Below, piece by piece: positions 31,310 through 41,411 of a DNA stretch of 64,000 nucleotides; position 1 is the first letter of the stretch, and each line of letters begins with the position of its first letter. The stretch is from contig JAJZVC010000005.1 in assembly GCA_021845865.1 (NCBI GenBank), positions 1 to 64,000 on the forward strand, written 5' to 3'. This stretch comes from Pseudomonadota bacterium. Lineage in GTDB: Bacteria; Pseudomonadota; Gammaproteobacteria; Burkholderiales; UBA9220. Made by a program: the position numbers and the translations under genes. Below the pieces are notes generated by a model, which saw only the letters and a program-made list of their open reading frames with translations, was not told the DNA's origin and did no database searches.

Positions 31310-31924
31310 ATGCCCCAATCCCGGTCCCTTCATGTTTCGCTGTTAATTTCGCTCCTGATCATTCTGTGGTGGTCCGGCTATCACCCCAAGGACCGTTTCG
31401 TCTGGCTGTTGGAAACCTTGCCGGCATTTGTTGCGGTGGTTGCGCTGATCGGGGTTTATCCGCGTTTCCGCTTCACGTCCCTCGCGTACGTGCTGATTTG
31501 GCTCCATGCCATCGTCCTGGCGGTCGGCGGCCATTACACCTATGCCGAAATGCCCTTGTTCAACTGGTTGAGGGATACCCTGGACCTCAGCCGCAACCAC
31601 TATGATCGTGTCGGCCATGTCTTCCAGGGCTTCGTCCCCGCCATGGTGGCCCGGGAGATTCTTTTGCGACGCTCGCCGTTGCAGCCGGGGAAATGGCTTT
31701 TTTTCCTGGTAACCAGCGTCTGCTTGGCGATCAGCGCCTTCTATGAACTCATCGAATGGTGGGTGGCCGTGGCGTCGGGGAGTGCTGCAACAGCCTTCCT
31801 CGCCACCCAAGGGGATGTTTGGGACACCCAGTGGGATATGTTTCTTGCCTTGTGTGGCGCGGTGACTGCCCAATTGATTCTTGCGTCCTGGCATGACCGG
31901 CAATTGGCAATGGGGGTTCGATGA
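31310..31924 (+). CDS. DUF2238 (YjdF-type) inner-membrane protein
   Basis: A 204-residue protein with about five or six hydrophobic helices and the YjdF/DUF2238 pattern: YAEMPLFNWLRD, a RNHYDRVGHVFQGFVPAMVAREILLR segment, FYELIEWWVA and GDVWDTQWDMFLALCGA. The conserved acidic and histidine residues in the membrane suggest a transport or enzymatic role, but the family function is unknown to me. It starts 4 bp after the secretin-like gene and overlaps the DUF72 gene by 4 bp (ATGA). Confidence 0.88.
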   Translation: MPQSRSLHVSLLISLLIILWWSGYHPKDRFVWLLETLPAFVAVVALIGVYPRFRFTSLAYVLIWLHAIVLAVGGHYTYAEMPLFNWLRDTLDLSRNHYDRVGHVFQGFVPAMVAREILLRRSPLQPGKWLFFLVTSVCLAISAFYELIEWWVAVASGSAATAFLATQGDVWDTQWDMFLALCGAVTAQLILASWHDRQLAMGVR

Positions 31925-32658
31925 CAGCGTGCTGGCGTATCGGCACTTCCGGCTGGCATTATCCCCATTGGCGCAGCGTGTTTTATCCCGGCAAGCTGCC
32001 GCCGGGAAAGTGGCTTGAATACTATGCGCGCCATTTTGATAGCGTGGAAATCAACAGCAGCTTTTATCGCCTTCCCACCGAACGGACAGTCGCTCGATGG
32101 TGTGATGCCACGCCAGATAATTTCCGCTTCGCCGTCAAAGCCAGCCGCCTCATCAGTCACATGAAAAAGTTTTCTGATGTAACTGATTATTTAAGCATAC
32201 TCATTGAGCGAAGCCGGGGCCTTGGCAGCAAACTCGGGCCGGTATTGTTCCAGTCTCCCCCTCGTTGGCAGAAAGATAGCGCCCGTCTGGAAAATTTTCT
32301 GTCCCTGCTGCCGCGCGGCATGAAGTGGGCATTCGAGCTTCGCCACCCGTCCTGGCATTGCGAGGAGATATATCGCCTGCTAAATGCCCGTGGCGCCGCG
32401 TTCTGTATTTACGATCTGGCCGGGTTCACGTCTCCCGCCGTCGTTACCGCTGATTATGCCTACCTGCGCCTCCATGGCCCGGAAGAAGCCTACCGTGGCC
32501 GTTACGGTGAGGAAAAGCTAGTGCCGTGGGTTGAGTGGCTGTCGCAGCAATCTGGCCTGCGGCAGGCCTATGTTTATTTCGACAATGACCAGGCCGGCTA
32601 TGCGGTGGAGGATGCGCTCTTGCTGCGGCAACTGGTGGGGCAGCCCGTGCTACCATAG
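31921..32658 (+). CDS. DUF72 family protein (YecE-like)
   Basis: A 245-residue TIM-barrel-like protein of the DUF72 family. It begins with the signature IGTSGWHYPHWRSVFYP and shows HFDSVEINSSFYRLP, FRFAVKASRLISH, FELRHPSWH and YLRLHGPEEAYRG..YV/YFDNDQAG blocks. The biochemical role is unknown. Its ATG overlaps the upstream stop as ATGA, and the helicase gene follows 18 bp later. Confidence 0.92.
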   Translation: MTACWRIGTSGWHYPHWRSVFYPGKLPPGKWLEYYARHFDSVEINSSFYRLPTERTVARWCDATPDNFRFAVKASRLISHMKKFSDVTDYLSILIERSRGLGSKLGPVLFQSPPRWQKDSARLENFLSLLPRGMKWAFELRHPSWHCEEIYRLLNARGAAFCIYDLAGFTSPAVVTADYAYLRLHGPEEAYRGRYGEEKLVPWVEWLSQQSGLRQAYVYFDNDQAGYAVEDALLLRQLVGQPVLP

Positions 32659-32676
32659 GTCCTTTTCGCCTTTCTC

Positions 32677-34611
32677 ATGCCCGATCTCGACGCCATATTC
32701 CACGACGGCGGCTTGTTGTCCCAAGTTACGCCGGGTTACCGGTTGCGCCCCCAGCAACTGGAAATGGCTCGCCAAGTAAAAGAAGCCATCGAGCACCATG
32801 GCGTCCTGGTGGCCGAAGCCGGCACGGGTACTGGCAAAACCTTCGCTTATCTGATTCCCGCTTTGCTCTCCGGTGGCAAGGTTATCGTGTCCACCGGCAC
32901 CAAAACCCTCCAGGATCAATTGTTCCAAAAAGATATCCCCGCGGTCCGAAATGCGCTCAAAGTTCCGGTGACGGTGGCCATCCTCAAGGGGCGCGCCAAC
33001 TATGTCTGCCACTACCACCTGGACCGGTCAGCCCATGAAGGCCGTTTCATGAGCAGGGACGACGTGCGCTATCTGCCTCTGATCCAGGCCTATGCCGGCA
33101 ACACGGATAACGGCGACAAAAGCGGGCTCGTCTCGGTGCCGGAGAATGCGGGCATCTGGTCCCACGTCACGTCTACCCGTGACAACTGCCTGGGCCAGGA
33201 CTGCGGTTGGTACAAGGACTGTTTCGTGATGGAGGCGCGCAAGCGGGCCCAAGCCGCGGACGTGGTGGTGGTGAACCATCATCTGTTTTTCGCCGATGTC
33301 TGGCTGCGTGACGAGGGCGTGGCCGAACTGCTGCCCGCCTGCAACACGGTGATTTTCGACGAGGCCCACCAGCTCCCGGAAACGGCCAGCCTGTTCTTCG
33401 GCGAAAACATCTCCAGCGGCCAATTGCTGGAATTGTCCCGGGATACCACCGGCGAAGCCCTGGTGTCGGCCAAGGACTTCCCGGCCCTGACCGAAGCCGC
33501 GGCGGCGCTGGAGAAGGCCACTCGCGACCTTCGCCTGGCCCTGGCGGAGGAAGGCGGGAAGCTGCCGTGGCAGCGTGCCAGCCAAATCCGGGCATTCCAG
33601 GGGGCCTTGGAAGGGGTGGCGAATCGCCTGAAAGAGCTTTCCTCCCTGCTCGAAAGCCAAGCCCAGCGTTCGGAGGGACTGGAAAACTGCTGGCAGCGCA
33701 GCGCCGTGCTCGCCCAGAGCTTGGAGCGCTGGCGGGGGGATGGCGTGGAGGGTTATGTCCGCTGGCTGGACATTGCGGGGCCGGGCTTGCAGCTTAATGC
33801 CACTCCGCTGTCGGTGGCTGAAATCTTCCGCAAGCAGTTGCAGGGCAGCCCACGGGCATGGATTTTCACCTCGGCCACCCTGGCGGTGAAAGGGGATTTC
33901 ACCCACTACCGGGGAGAAATGGGATTGGACGACGCCACCACGGCTTGCTGGGAAAGTCCCTTTGATTACCCCCATCAGGCGCTGCTCTATGTGCCGGCCG
34001 GGCTTCCCGAACCCAACAGCAAGGGATATACCGAGGCGGTGGTGGACGTTGCGCTGCCTGTCCTGAAGGCCAGCCGGGGAAGGGCATTCTTGCTGTTCAC
34101 TTCCCTGCGGGCCATGCGGCTGGCTCACGAGCGCTTGAAAGAAGCGTTCGAACGGGAAGGGCTGGAGTTCCCCGTTTTGCTGCAAGGGGACGGCCCCCGC
34201 AACGAATTGCTGGAGCGTTTTCGCCGCCTGGAAAACGCCGTCCTGCTTGGCAGCCAAAGTTTCTGGGAAGGCGTGGACGTAAGGGGCGAGGCCCTGTCCC
34301 TAGTGGTGATCGATAAACTGCCCTTCGCCCCCCCTGACGATCCGGTACTGGCTGCCCGCATCGAACATCTCAATAAGGAGGGGCGCAACGCCTTCATGGA
34401 ATATCAGCTTCCCCATGCCGCGATTACCCTCAAGCAGGGGGCAGGGCGGTTGATCCGTTCGGAGACGGACCGGGGGGTATTGATGATCTGCGATCCCCGT
34501 CTGGTGGACAAACCCTACGGGCGGCGAATCTGGCAAAGTCTGCCGCCGATGAAGCGGACGCGGGACCCGGCTGAAGTCATCGGGTTTTTCTCTCGCGAAT
34601 CGGGAGCTTGA
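32677..34611 (+). CDS. yoaA: DinG-family ATP-dependent DNA helicase YoaA
   Basis: A 644-residue superfamily 2 iron-sulfur helicase (XPD/DinG type) linked to replication fork repair. Motifs in order: Q-motif region RLRPQQLEMA, Walker A AEAGTGTGKT, the four cysteines of the 4Fe-4S domain (NYVC, then DNCLGQDCGWYKDC), DEAH box FDEAH, and the C-terminal motif VI LKQGAGRLIRSETDRG. The VVVNHHLFFAD block is typical. The DUF72 gene lies upstream and the HIRAN gene begins at its very end. Confidence 0.92.
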   Translation: MPDLDAIFHDGGLLSQVTPGYRLRPQQLEMARQVKEAIEHHGVLVAEAGTGTGKTFAYLIPALLSGGKVIVSTGTKTLQDQLFQKDIPAVRNALKVPVTVAILKGRANYVCHYHLDRSAHEGRFMSRDDVRYLPLIQAYAGNTDNGDKSGLVSVPENAGIWSHVTSTRDNCLGQDCGWYKDCFVMEARKRAQAADVVVVNHHLFFADVWLRDEGVAELLPACNTVIFDEAHQLPETASLFFGENISSGQLLELSRDTTGEALVSAKDFPALTEAAAALEKATRDLRLALAEEGGKLPWQRASQIRAFQGALEGVANRLKELSSLLESQAQRSEGLENCWQRSAVLAQSLERWRGDGVEGYVRWLDIAGPGLQLNATPLSVAEIFRKQLQGSPRAWIFTSATLAVKGDFTHYRGEMGLDDATTACWESPFDYPHQALLYVPAGLPEPNSKGYTEAVVDVALPVLKASRGRAFLLFTSLRAMRLAHERLKEAFEREGLEFPVLLQGDGPRNELLERFRRLENAVLLGSQSFWEGVDVRGEALSLVVIDKLPFAPPDDPVLAARIEHLNKEGRNAFMEYQLPHAAITLKQGAGRLIRSETDRGVLMICDPRLVDKPYGRRIWQSLPPMKRTRDPAEVIGFFSRESGA

Positions 34612-34613
34612 CC

Positions 34614-35015
34614 GTGTTCTGCCGCATCCTGGCCTTGACGCTGATGGCGGTAGTGTTTCCCTGGACCGGTCCCGTCCGGGCGACCGATGTTCGGAGCCGC
34701 TTTCTGCTCCAGCAATCCCCCGTGGCGGGATTCCGCTATCACGAGGGCAAAGCGGTCTGGGAGGAAATGAAGGTCGGCGATAGACTGACCCTGGTCCGGG
34801 AGCCCGACAATCCCTACGATGGCCATGCGGTGCGGGTGGACTGGCAGGGGCACCCCATCGGGTACGTGCCCCGTACCGACAACGAGGCCCTGGCCCGTTT
34901 TCTCGACCAGGGCATGAAAGCCGAAGCGAGAATCGTGCGCCTGAAAAAATCCCGCAATCCCAGGCAGCGGGTGCTGTTCGAAGTACTCCTGCCCATGCAG
35001 GGAATGCCCCATTAA
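34614..35015 (+). CDS. Exported HIRAN domain protein
   Basis: A 133-residue protein with a signal peptide (about residues 1-23, ending GPVRATD) followed by a HIRAN domain (residues 30-125). The recognisable HIRAN strands are LTLVREPDNPYDGHAVRVDWQGHPIGYVPRTDNEALARFLDQG. HIRAN domains in nuclear proteins bind DNA ends; a secreted version must do something else. I chose the GTG at 34614, preceded by GGGAG seven bases upstream; a TTG at 34608 would overlap the helicase stop. Function unknown. Confidence 0.8.
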   Translation: MFCRILALTLMAVVFPWTGPVRATDVRSRFLLQQSPVAGFRYHEGKAVWEEMKVGDRLTLVREPDNPYDGHAVRVDWQGHPIGYVPRTDNEALARFLDQGMKAEARIVRLKKSRNPRQRVLFEVLLPMQGMPH

Positions 35016-35071
35016 AGTGCAGTGCCTGCGCCTTTCGCGTATCATTGCGCCTTCTTGATAGAACTGCCCCC

Positions 35072-35848
35072 ATGTCCATTCTGCTGTGGATCATTTTGGC
35101 TAGCCTTTTCGGCGGCGCATTGAGCGTGCTGACAGCGGCCTTTTTTGCCTTCTCGGCCCGGGCTTCCTGGGTGCCGTTGCTGGTGAGTTATGCCATCGGC
35201 GCGCTGCTGGGGGCGGTTTTCCTCGAAATCCTGCCCCATGCCTTCGAGGAAGCCCCCAACGTGCAGGCCATGACGGCCACCATCCTGTTCGGTATTCTGG
35301 GGTTCTTCGTATTGGAAAAGCTGGTGCTCTGGCGCCATTGCCACACGGAAGTTTGCGAGGCCCACGGCATGGAGCCCCACGGCCACGACCATGGCCGCAG
35401 TGGCCTGATGATCATGATCGGCGACACTTTCCACAATTTCGTGGACGGCGTCATCGTTGCCGGCGCCTTTCTGGTGGACACGCAGCTGGGCCTGGTGACG
35501 GCGGTGGCCATCATCGCCCACGAAATCCCACAGGAAGTCGGGGACTTCCTGATCCTGCTCCACTCGGGCTATAGCCGCCGGCAGGCTTTTTTGTTTAATC
35601 TGGTATCGAGCTTGGCAATGACCCTCGGTGGCATCCTGGCCTATTTCGCCCTTCAGGCTTTGCACGGCTGGATCGCCTACCTGTTGGGGATTGCAGCGGC
35701 AAGCATGATCTATGTGGCGGTGGCCGATTTGATTCCCGGCCTGCACAAGCGGGCGGAGTTGAAGGCCACGCTAGAGCAGGTGTCGTTAATCGGGTTGGGG
35801 GTCGCCTCGATCTGGCTCACCGGCATCCTCTTTGGCGGCCACGCCTGA
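35072..35848 (+). CDS. ZIP family metal transporter
   Basis: A 258-residue inner-membrane transporter for divalent metals, probably zinc or iron. It has eight predicted helices. The metal-site helices carry DTFHNFVDGVIVAGAF and AHEIPQEVGDF, the two ZIP signatures. A histidine-rich loop (CHTEVCEAHGMEPHGHDHGRSG) lies between helices three and four. The ATG at 35072 gives the normal N-terminal helix. It overlaps the convergent small membrane-protein gene by 63 bp. Confidence 0.9.
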   Translation: MSILLWIILASLFGGALSVLTAAFFAFSARASWVPLLVSYAIGALLGAVFLEILPHAFEEAPNVQAMTATILFGILGFFVLEKLVLWRHCHTEVCEAHGMEPHGHDHGRSGLMIMIGDTFHNFVDGVIVAGAFLVDTQLGLVTAVAIIAHEIPQEVGDFLILLHSGYSRRQAFLFNLVSSLAMTLGGILAYFALQALHGWIAYLLGIAAASMIYVAVADLIPGLHKRAELKATLEQVSLIGLGVASIWLTGILFGGHA

Positions 35849-36001
35849 CCGCTTGCGGCGTGGCGTTCCGATCAGCCATAGCAGCAGGGCCAGGGGAGCG
35901 AGGCCGTACCAGAAGAAAGTCATAACACCGGCGACGACGCTGTTCTCTGAGAGAGCCATCATCAGCACAACGTACAGCCAGCCAATTGCAACGATATACA
36001 T
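35786..36001 (-). CDS. Small inner-membrane protein
   Basis: A 71-residue protein with two hydrophobic helices (residues 2-16 and 24-42) and a basic then acidic tail (GTPRRKRSG...). The sequence looks like a conserved betaproteobacterial family of unknown function. It overlaps the end of the ZIP gene by 63 bp on the opposite strand, and its start is only 13 bp from the rimO start. No good ribosome site was seen, so the call is moderate. Confidence 0.6.
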   Translation of the reverse strand: MYIVAIGWLYVVLMMALSENSVVAGVMTFFWYGLAPLALLLWLIGTPRRKRSGVAAKEDAGEPDRGDPQPD

Positions 36002-36014
36002 GGCGCTATTGTAA

Positions 36015-37343
36015 ATGAAGAAATCCGCCCAAACACCTGCCAAAGTCGGCTTCGTCTCCCTGGGCTGCCCCAAGGCCCTAGTCGATTCGGAACAAATTCT
36101 CACCCGCCTGCGGGCGGAGGGCTATCTCATTTCCCCGTCCTACGAGGATGCCGACTTGGTGGTGGTCAATACCTGCGGTTTTATTGATGCCGCCGTGGCG
36201 GAATCCCTCGAAGCCATCGGCGAGGCCCTGGACGAAAACGGCAAGGTCATCGTCACCGGCTGTTTGGGCGTCAAGAAGGATGTCGTGCTGGAAGCCCATC
36301 CCCAAGTTCTAGCGGTCACCGGTCCCCACGCCACGGAAGAGGTGATGCAGGCGGTGCATCAGCACCTGCCCCAACCCCACGACCCCTACACCAGCCTGGT
36401 GCCGCCCCAGGGCATCAAGCTCACGCCGAGGCATTACGCCTATTTAAAAATATCAGAGGGTTGCAACCACCACTGCACCTTTTGCATCATCCCGTCCCTG
36501 CGCGGCCCCCTGGTGAGCCGACCGGTACATGAAGTGATGCAGGAGGCGGAAAACCTGGTCAAGGCCGGGGTCAAGGAACTGGTGGTGGTGGCCCAGGATA
36601 CCGCCGCCTATGGCCTGGACATGCATTACCGCACCGGTTTCTGGAACGGCAAGCCCATCCGTAGCCGGATTACCGACCTCGCTCGCGCCCTGGGTGAACT
36701 GGGCGTTTGGGTGCGCCTGATGTACGTCTATCCCTATCCAGCCGTCACCGATGTCGTGCCCTTGATGGCCGAGGGAAAAATCCTGCCTTATCTGGATGTG
36801 CCTTTGCAGCACGCCAGCCCGCGGATACTCAAGGCCATGAAACGCCCGGCAGGCGGGGAGAATGCCCTCAACCACATCCGCCGCTGGCGGGAAATCTGTC
36901 CGGATATCACCCTGCGCAGCACCTTCATCGTCGGCTTTCCGGGAGAAACCGAAAAAGACTTCGATAAGCTGCTGGGCTTCTTGGAAGAAGCTCAATTGGA
37001 CCGAGTAGGCTGCTTTACCTATTCGCCGGTGGAAGGGGCGGCTGCCAACGATTTGCCGGGTGCCGTACCGGAAGAAGTCAAGCTTGAGCGTCAGGCCCGG
37101 CTCATGGAATTGCAGGAAGCCATCAGCGCCGATAAGCTGGCCGCCAAAGTGGGAAGAAGAATGACCGTCTTGGTGGACGAATGCGACGAGGAAGGGGCGG
37201 TTTGCCGTACCTCAGGCGATGCGCCCGAGGTGGATGGGGTGGTTTACCTGGATACCGGAGGTGCCAATCTCCAACCCGGCGAGTGGGCGGAAGTGGAGAT
37301 CACCGATGCGGATGCCCATGACCTGCATGCCCGACTCGCCTAG
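36015..37343 (+). CDS. rimO: Ribosomal protein uS12 methylthiotransferase RimO
   Basis: A 442-residue radical SAM methylthiotransferase that modifies Asp89 of ribosomal protein S12. The N-terminal UPF0004 domain carries [14 protein letters not shown] and NTCGF, and VTGC supplies the third cysteine of the first cluster. The radical SAM motif is CNHHCTFC. The C-terminal TRAM domain (about 375-442) binds [22 protein letters not shown] is the usual N-terminus. It overlaps a small convergent gene by 4 bp at its end. Confidence 0.96.
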   Translation: MKKSAQTPAKVGFVSLGCPKALVDSEQILTRLRAEGYLISPSYEDADLVVVNTCGFIDAAVAESLEAIGEALDENGKVIVTGCLGVKKDVVLEAHPQVLAVTGPHATEEVMQAVHQHLPQPHDPYTSLVPPQGIKLTPRHYAYLKISEGCNHHCTFCIIPSLRGPLVSRPVHEVMQEAENLVKAGVKELVVVAQDTAAYGLDMHYRTGFWNGKPIRSRITDLARALGELGVWVRLMYVYPYPAVTDVVPLMAEGKILPYLDVPLQHASPRILKAMKRPAGGENALNHIRRWREICPDITLRSTFIVGFPGETEKDFDKLLGFLEEAQLDRVGCFTYSPVEGAAANDLPGAVPEEVKLERQARLMELQEAISADKLAAKVGRRMTVLVDECDEEGAVCRTSGDAPEVDGVVYLDTGGANLQPGEWAEVEITDADAHDLHARLA

Positions 37344-37531
37344 TTTTCGAATATCTGGCCGGGGGCGTAGCACAGGCCGACATCGATCAGCCCCAAGGCG
37401 GCATTGACGTAACGCTCTTGCAGGCTCCAAATCTGACCGTTGTTCAAGAGGCGCTGAAAACCCTCGGCCAATTCGCGTTCGCTGGAAATCGCACCGGCGT
37501 CGAAGCGGGAAAGGAAGCTTGAGGTGTTCAT
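37340..37531 (-). CDS. Unknown 63-residue protein
   Basis: A 63-residue protein I do not recognise. It is soluble and mostly helical ([51 protein letters not shown]-type pattern), with one cysteine. GGAG lies seven bases before the ATG at 37531. It overlaps the rimO stop by 4 bp. Upstream, 37532-37739 is a 208-bp divergent region toward accA with no clear motif beyond a TATGAT -10-like hexamer at 37706-37711. Confidence 0.62.
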   Translation of the reverse strand: MNTSSFLSRFDAGAISSERELAEGFQRLLNNGQIWSLQERYVNAALGLIDVGLCYAPGQIFEN

Positions 37532-37739
37532 GATGTTTCTCCATCTATTTCGGTTCTGCTCACTTGTTCTTAAGCAACCGCCATACCAAGTGAAAGAAAG
37601 TGCGCCGGTTAGGTAGTTTATCGGATTTCGAGGGGGAATCTTTAGCGGAGTCTCCGCCAAGGACGGCAAGGTTTGCCGGTTCGTGCAGGACAAGCGGCAA
37701 TACGGTATGATTAGCTCCTTTCATGTTTAAGCTCAACGT

Positions 37740-38705
37740 ATGAAAATCACATTCCTGGATTTCGAGCAGCCCATTGCCGAACTGGAAGCCAAGATCGAAG
37801 AATTGCGCTTCGTGCAGGAGGATTCCGCGGTCGATATTTCCGAAGAAATCTCCCGCCTGCAAAGAAAAAGCACCTCCCTGACCAAGGACATCTATGCCAA
37901 GCTGAGCGCTTGGCAAGTCTCTCAAGTGGCGCGCCACCCCCAGCGTCCCTACACCCTGGACTACCTGCAGGGGATTTTCACCGATTTCGAAGAACTGCAC
38001 GGCGACCGTGCCTATGCCGATGACCCGGCCATCGTGGGGGGCTTCGCCCGCTTCGAAGGCAAGCCCGTCATGGTGATCGGCCATCAGAAAGGCCGCGATA
38101 CCAAGGAAAAGATTTACCGCAACTTCGGCATGCCGCGACCCGAGGGCTACCGCAAGGCCCTGCGGCTGATGCGCCTAGCGGAAAAATTCGGTACGCCGGT
38201 GATAACTTTCATCGACACCCCCGGCGCCTATCCTGGCATCGGCGCCGAGGAGCGCGGCCAGTCTGAAGCCATTGCCCGCAACCTGTATGAAATGTCCAAG
38301 CTGCGGGTGCCCGTGATTTGCACCGTGGTGGGGGAGGGCGGGTCCGGCGGCGCGCTGGCGATCGGCGTCGGCGACATCGTGCAGATGCTGCAGTATTCCA
38401 CCTATTCTGTCATTTCCCCCGAGGGTTGCGCCTCCATCCTGTGGAAAAGCGCCGAAAAGGCCTCCGAGGCGGCGGAAACTCTGGGCATCACCGCGTCGCG
38501 ACTGAAAACCCTGGGCCTGATCGACAAGATCATCAGCGAACCCCTGGGGGGCGCTCACCGGGATTACGATGCCGCCATGCAAAACATGAAAAAAGCCTTG
38601 CAGGAAGGCCTGAAACAGATTGACGGGAAGTCCGCCGACGAGTTGCTCAAGACCCGCTACCAGCGCCTGATGGATTATGGCAAGTTCAAAGAGGCCGCAG
38701 CCTGA
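37740..38705 (+). CDS. accA: Acetyl-CoA carboxylase carboxyltransferase subunit alpha
   Basis: A 321-residue subunit that with AccD transfers the carboxyl group from biotin to acetyl-CoA, the first step of fatty acid synthesis. It begins with the helical [20 protein letters not shown] and carries the [38 protein letters not shown] and [17 protein letters not shown] motifs of the crotonase-like fold. The length matches E. coli AccA (319). tilS overlaps its end by 29 bp. Confidence 0.97.
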   Translation: MKITFLDFEQPIAELEAKIEELRFVQEDSAVDISEEISRLQRKSTSLTKDIYAKLSAWQVSQVARHPQRPYTLDYLQGIFTDFEELHGDRAYADDPAIVGGFARFEGKPVMVIGHQKGRDTKEKIYRNFGMPRPEGYRKALRLMRLAEKFGTPVITFIDTPGAYPGIGAEERGQSEAIARNLYEMSKLRVPVICTVVGEGGSGGALAIGVGDIVQMLQYSTYSVISPEGCASILWKSAEKASEAAETLGITASRLKTLGLIDKIISEPLGGAHRDYDAAMQNMKKALQEGLKQIDGKSADELLKTRYQRLMDYGKFKEAAA

Positions 38706-40023
38706 TGGGCTGGCTGATCATCTAGCCGCTTTCATCCGGCGCCATTCGCCTCCCCGACGGAGCGTGGCGCTAGCCTTGAGCGGCGGCCTTGATTCCGTCG
38801 TCCTCTTCGACCTGCTACTCTCCCTGCGCCAATCCCAGGGATTCGATTTCTCCGCCATCCACGTCCACCATGGCCTGAGCCCCAATGCGGACCAATGGGA
38901 GGTTTTCTGCAGCCAGCTTTGCCAGAGGCATGCCGTTCCCTTCCAGGCCAAGCGGGTCGAAATCGCCCGGCGCCCACGCCAAAGCCTGGAAGCGCTGGCG
39001 CGGGAAGCCCGCTATCAAGCCCTTGCCCATAGCGGCCATGAGGTAATTTTCCTTGCGCAGCATGCTGACGACCAGGCGGAAACCCTTTTCCTGCAGCTTT
39101 TGCGCGGCGCAGGCCCCAAGGGGCTGGGGGCCATGCCCGAGGAACGGACCATGCCGGAAACCGGGGTGCGTCTCCTGCGGCCCCTGCTCGATATTCCGCG
39201 CCCGCTGTTGGAAGCCTATGCAGCGCAGCATCAGCTGGAATGGGTGGACGACGAAAGCAACAGGAATCCCGCTTATGACCGGAATTTCCTGCGCCACGAA
39301 ATTTTTCCCCGTCTGGAGCAGCGTTTTCCTGGCTACCGCCAAACCTTGGGCCGCGCCTGCCGACACCTCGCCGAAGCGGGTGAACTGCTGGAGGAGCTTG
39401 CCTCCCTGGACGCCGAATCCGCCGTAAAGGGCGAACTCCTGGATGTCCGGGTCCTGCAGGCCCTCAGTCCAGCCCGGGCGGCCAATCTGTTGCGCCACTA
39501 CCTCACCTTGCAGCGCCTGCCCTTACCCGATACGGAGCGCCTCCACGAGGCGCTGCGGCAATTGCGGGAAGCCAAGGACGACGCCCAGGTGCGCGTCCGC
39601 TTCGGCGAATTTGAAATCCGTCGCTATCACTGGCAAGCCGTCGCTCAGAAAGCAAAGCCCGAATTGCCCCCTGATTGGTCTCAAGCCTGGCGGGGAGAAG
39701 AACAACTCGAGCTGCCTGGCGTCCAGCTCAATTTCGAGCGCCGCAAAGGGGAAGGAATCAGCCTGGCAATGCTGGAAAACCGGGAGGTGACGTTGCGCTT
39801 CCGCAGAGGAGGAGAGCGCTTTCAGCCTTCTTGCGCCCGCCCAAACAGAAGCTTGAAAAATCTGCTGCAGGAAAGCGGCACCCCCCCTTGGCGCAGGGCT
39901 AGCCTGCCGCTGCTGTTTTGCGGGGAGCAACTGGTCTGGGTACCCGGCATCGGCGTGGATTGCGCTTATCAGGCGGGCGCCTCGGAAATTGGCCTGGTCC
40001 CCAGCACTCGATCCCGGCACTAG
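38677..40023 (+). CDS. tilS: tRNA(Ile)-lysidine synthetase
   Basis: A 448-residue enzyme that turns C34 of tRNA-Ile(CAU) into lysidine using ATP and lysine. The PP-loop ATP pyrophosphatase motif is [10 protein letters not shown] (about residues 34-43). The [27 protein letters not shown] and [25 protein letters not shown] blocks are typical, and the C-terminal TilS domain has [13 protein letters not shown]. The ATG at 38677 lies inside accA, a 29-bp overlap; the order accA-tilS is common in the class. Confidence 0.94.
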   Translation: MASSKRPQPDGLADHLAAFIRRHSPPRRSVALALSGGLDSVVLFDLLLSLRQSQGFDFSAIHVHHGLSPNADQWEVFCSQLCQRHAVPFQAKRVEIARRPRQSLEALAREARYQALAHSGHEVIFLAQHADDQAETLFLQLLRGAGPKGLGAMPEERTMPETGVRLLRPLLDIPRPLLEAYAAQHQLEWVDDESNRNPAYDRNFLRHEIFPRLEQRFPGYRQTLGRACRHLAEAGELLEELASLDAESAVKGELLDVRVLQALSPARAANLLRHYLTLQRLPLPDTERLHEALRQLREAKDDAQVRVRFGEFEIRRYHWQAVAQKAKPELPPDWSQAWRGEEQLELPGVQLNFERRKGEGISLAMLENREVTLRFRRGGERFQPSCARPNRSLKNLLQESGTPPWRRASLPLLFCGEQLVWVPGIGVDCAYQAGASEIGLVPSTRSRH

Positions 40024-40043
40024 AACCCAGGCCGGTGTTCCGC

Positions 40044-40793
40044 TTAGTGATTCGGCACCACCACGGCACTGATCCCCATGCTGCGCAGCTTGGCATAGGC
40101 CTGGTCGGCTTCTGCCTTGTTTTGGAAGGGGCCTATGTTGAGGCGCGTCTCGGTATAGGACTTAATGCCATTTCGAGCCAAACGCTCCTGCAATTGCTGG
40201 GCATTGGCGTAGTCCGAGAAAACCCCGAGCTGAACCACATACCCCCTTGTAACAGGGGGCGGCGCCTGGCGCACAGGCTGAGCCGCTGGGGCGGGGCTTG
40301 CGGCCTCACGGGCAGGCACGGGCTTTTGCGCCGCCTGAACCGGGGGCGGCGCCACCGGCTTGGCGGGTACCGCTTCCGCGCGTTCTTTTGCGGGAGCCCC
40401 CGGTTTCTCCTGGGGCGCTGCCGCGCGGGAAGGCGCCGCCTTGCCCAAGGTCTTGGCGGGTTCGGCCGGCACCTGGGGAGGGGGGGGCGGTTCAGGCGTG
40501 GCGGGGGCCTCTGTCGTCTGCTCTGCCGGCTGTTCAGGTGCGGCTTGCTGCTCGGGCGGAGCTTCCTGGGGAGACTCAACCGTCGGAACGGGCTTTTCCG
40601 GCACAGCCGCCACCTTGGCGGGTAGCGGGGGCGCGGCAGGCTTCTCGCTGGGGAGATTGCTGAGCAAGGCCAGGGCGGCCACCGCTGCGGCAATCAGCAC
40701 GATCGCCGCTATCAATCGCCGGGTGGCGCGTTTACGAAGGTCGCTTTGGGGATCGTGGAGAATCGGGTCTGGAGAAGGGCCTTGCTCCGCCAT
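40044..40793 (-). CDS. SPOR domain membrane protein
   Basis: A 249-residue protein with a short cytoplasmic N-terminus, one membrane helix (about residues 27-44), a long Pro/Ala/Glu-rich periplasmic linker (about 50-170) and a C-terminal SPOR domain (about 180-249: [39 protein letters not shown]). SPOR domains bind denuded glycan strands at the division septum, so this is a likely divisome accessory of the FtsN/DedD type. AAGGAA precedes the ATG. It converges on tilS. Confidence 0.9.
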   Translation of the reverse strand: MAEQGPSPDPILHDPQSDLRKRATRRLIAAIVLIAAAVAALALLSNLPSEKPAAPPLPAKVAAVPEKPVPTVESPQEAPPEQQAAPEQPAEQTTEAPATPEPPPPPQVPAEPAKTLGKAAPSRAAAPQEKPGAPAKERAEAVPAKPVAPPPVQAAQKPVPAREAASPAPAAQPVRQAPPPVTRGYVVQLGVFSDYANAQQLQERLARNGIKSYTETRLNIGPFQNKAEADQAYAKLRSMGISAVVVPNH

Positions 40794-40985
40794 TGGATAA
40801 TTCCTTCGTTTTTTTCGGTTTCGGGGGAACCCGGCTATTTAACGTCGGTTTTCCCTCGACGGTCAAGAAGACCGTCGGCAAATGGCCGCAAAAGCCCGAA
40901 AACGGTTTATTTTGTTCGCCCAACGTGGTATTTTACCGAGCTATTTTTTACCCGAAATATTTCATTTGATTTGGAGAGAACCATT

Positions 40986-41411
40986 ATGGCCGTTGAGCGT
41001 ACCTTGTCGATCATCAAACCCGATGCCGTGGCTAAAAACGTAATCGGCAAGATTTACTCTCGTTTTGAAAGCAATGGTCTGAAGATCGTTGCCGCCCGCA
41101 TGATGCACCTGTCCCGCCAGGAAGCGGAAGGCTTCTACGCCGTGCACAAGGAGCGCCCCTTCTTCAAGGACTTGGTGGACTTCATGGTTTCCGGCCCGGT
41201 GATGGTGCAAGTGCTGGAAGGGGAGAACGCCATCCAGAAAAACCGCGAGCTGATGGGCGCCACCGACCCCAAGAAGGCCGAACCCGGCACCATCCGCGCC
41301 GACTTCGCCGAGAGCATCGATGCCAACGCGGTGCACGGCTCCGACGGCCCCGATACCGCCAAGGTCGAGATCGCCTACTTCTTCCCGGCCCTGAACATTT
41401 ACTCCCGTTAA
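40986..41411 (+). CDS. ndk: Nucleoside diphosphate kinase
   Basis: A 141-residue kinase that equilibrates nucleoside triphosphates by a phosphohistidine intermediate. The catalytic histidine is H117 in NAVHGSDG; the start [17 protein letters not shown] is invariant. The ATG at 40986 gives the standard length, and the open frame upstream is not conserved. The upstream 192 bp is the divergent region toward the SPOR gene. Its stop TAA overlaps the rlmN ATG by 1 bp. Confidence 0.98.
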   Translation: MAVERTLSIIKPDAVAKNVIGKIYSRFESNGLKIVAARMMHLSRQEAEGFYAVHKERPFFKDLVDFMVSGPVMVQVLEGENAIQKNRELMGATDPKKAEPGTIRADFAESIDANAVHGSDGPDTAKVEIAYFFPALNIYSR

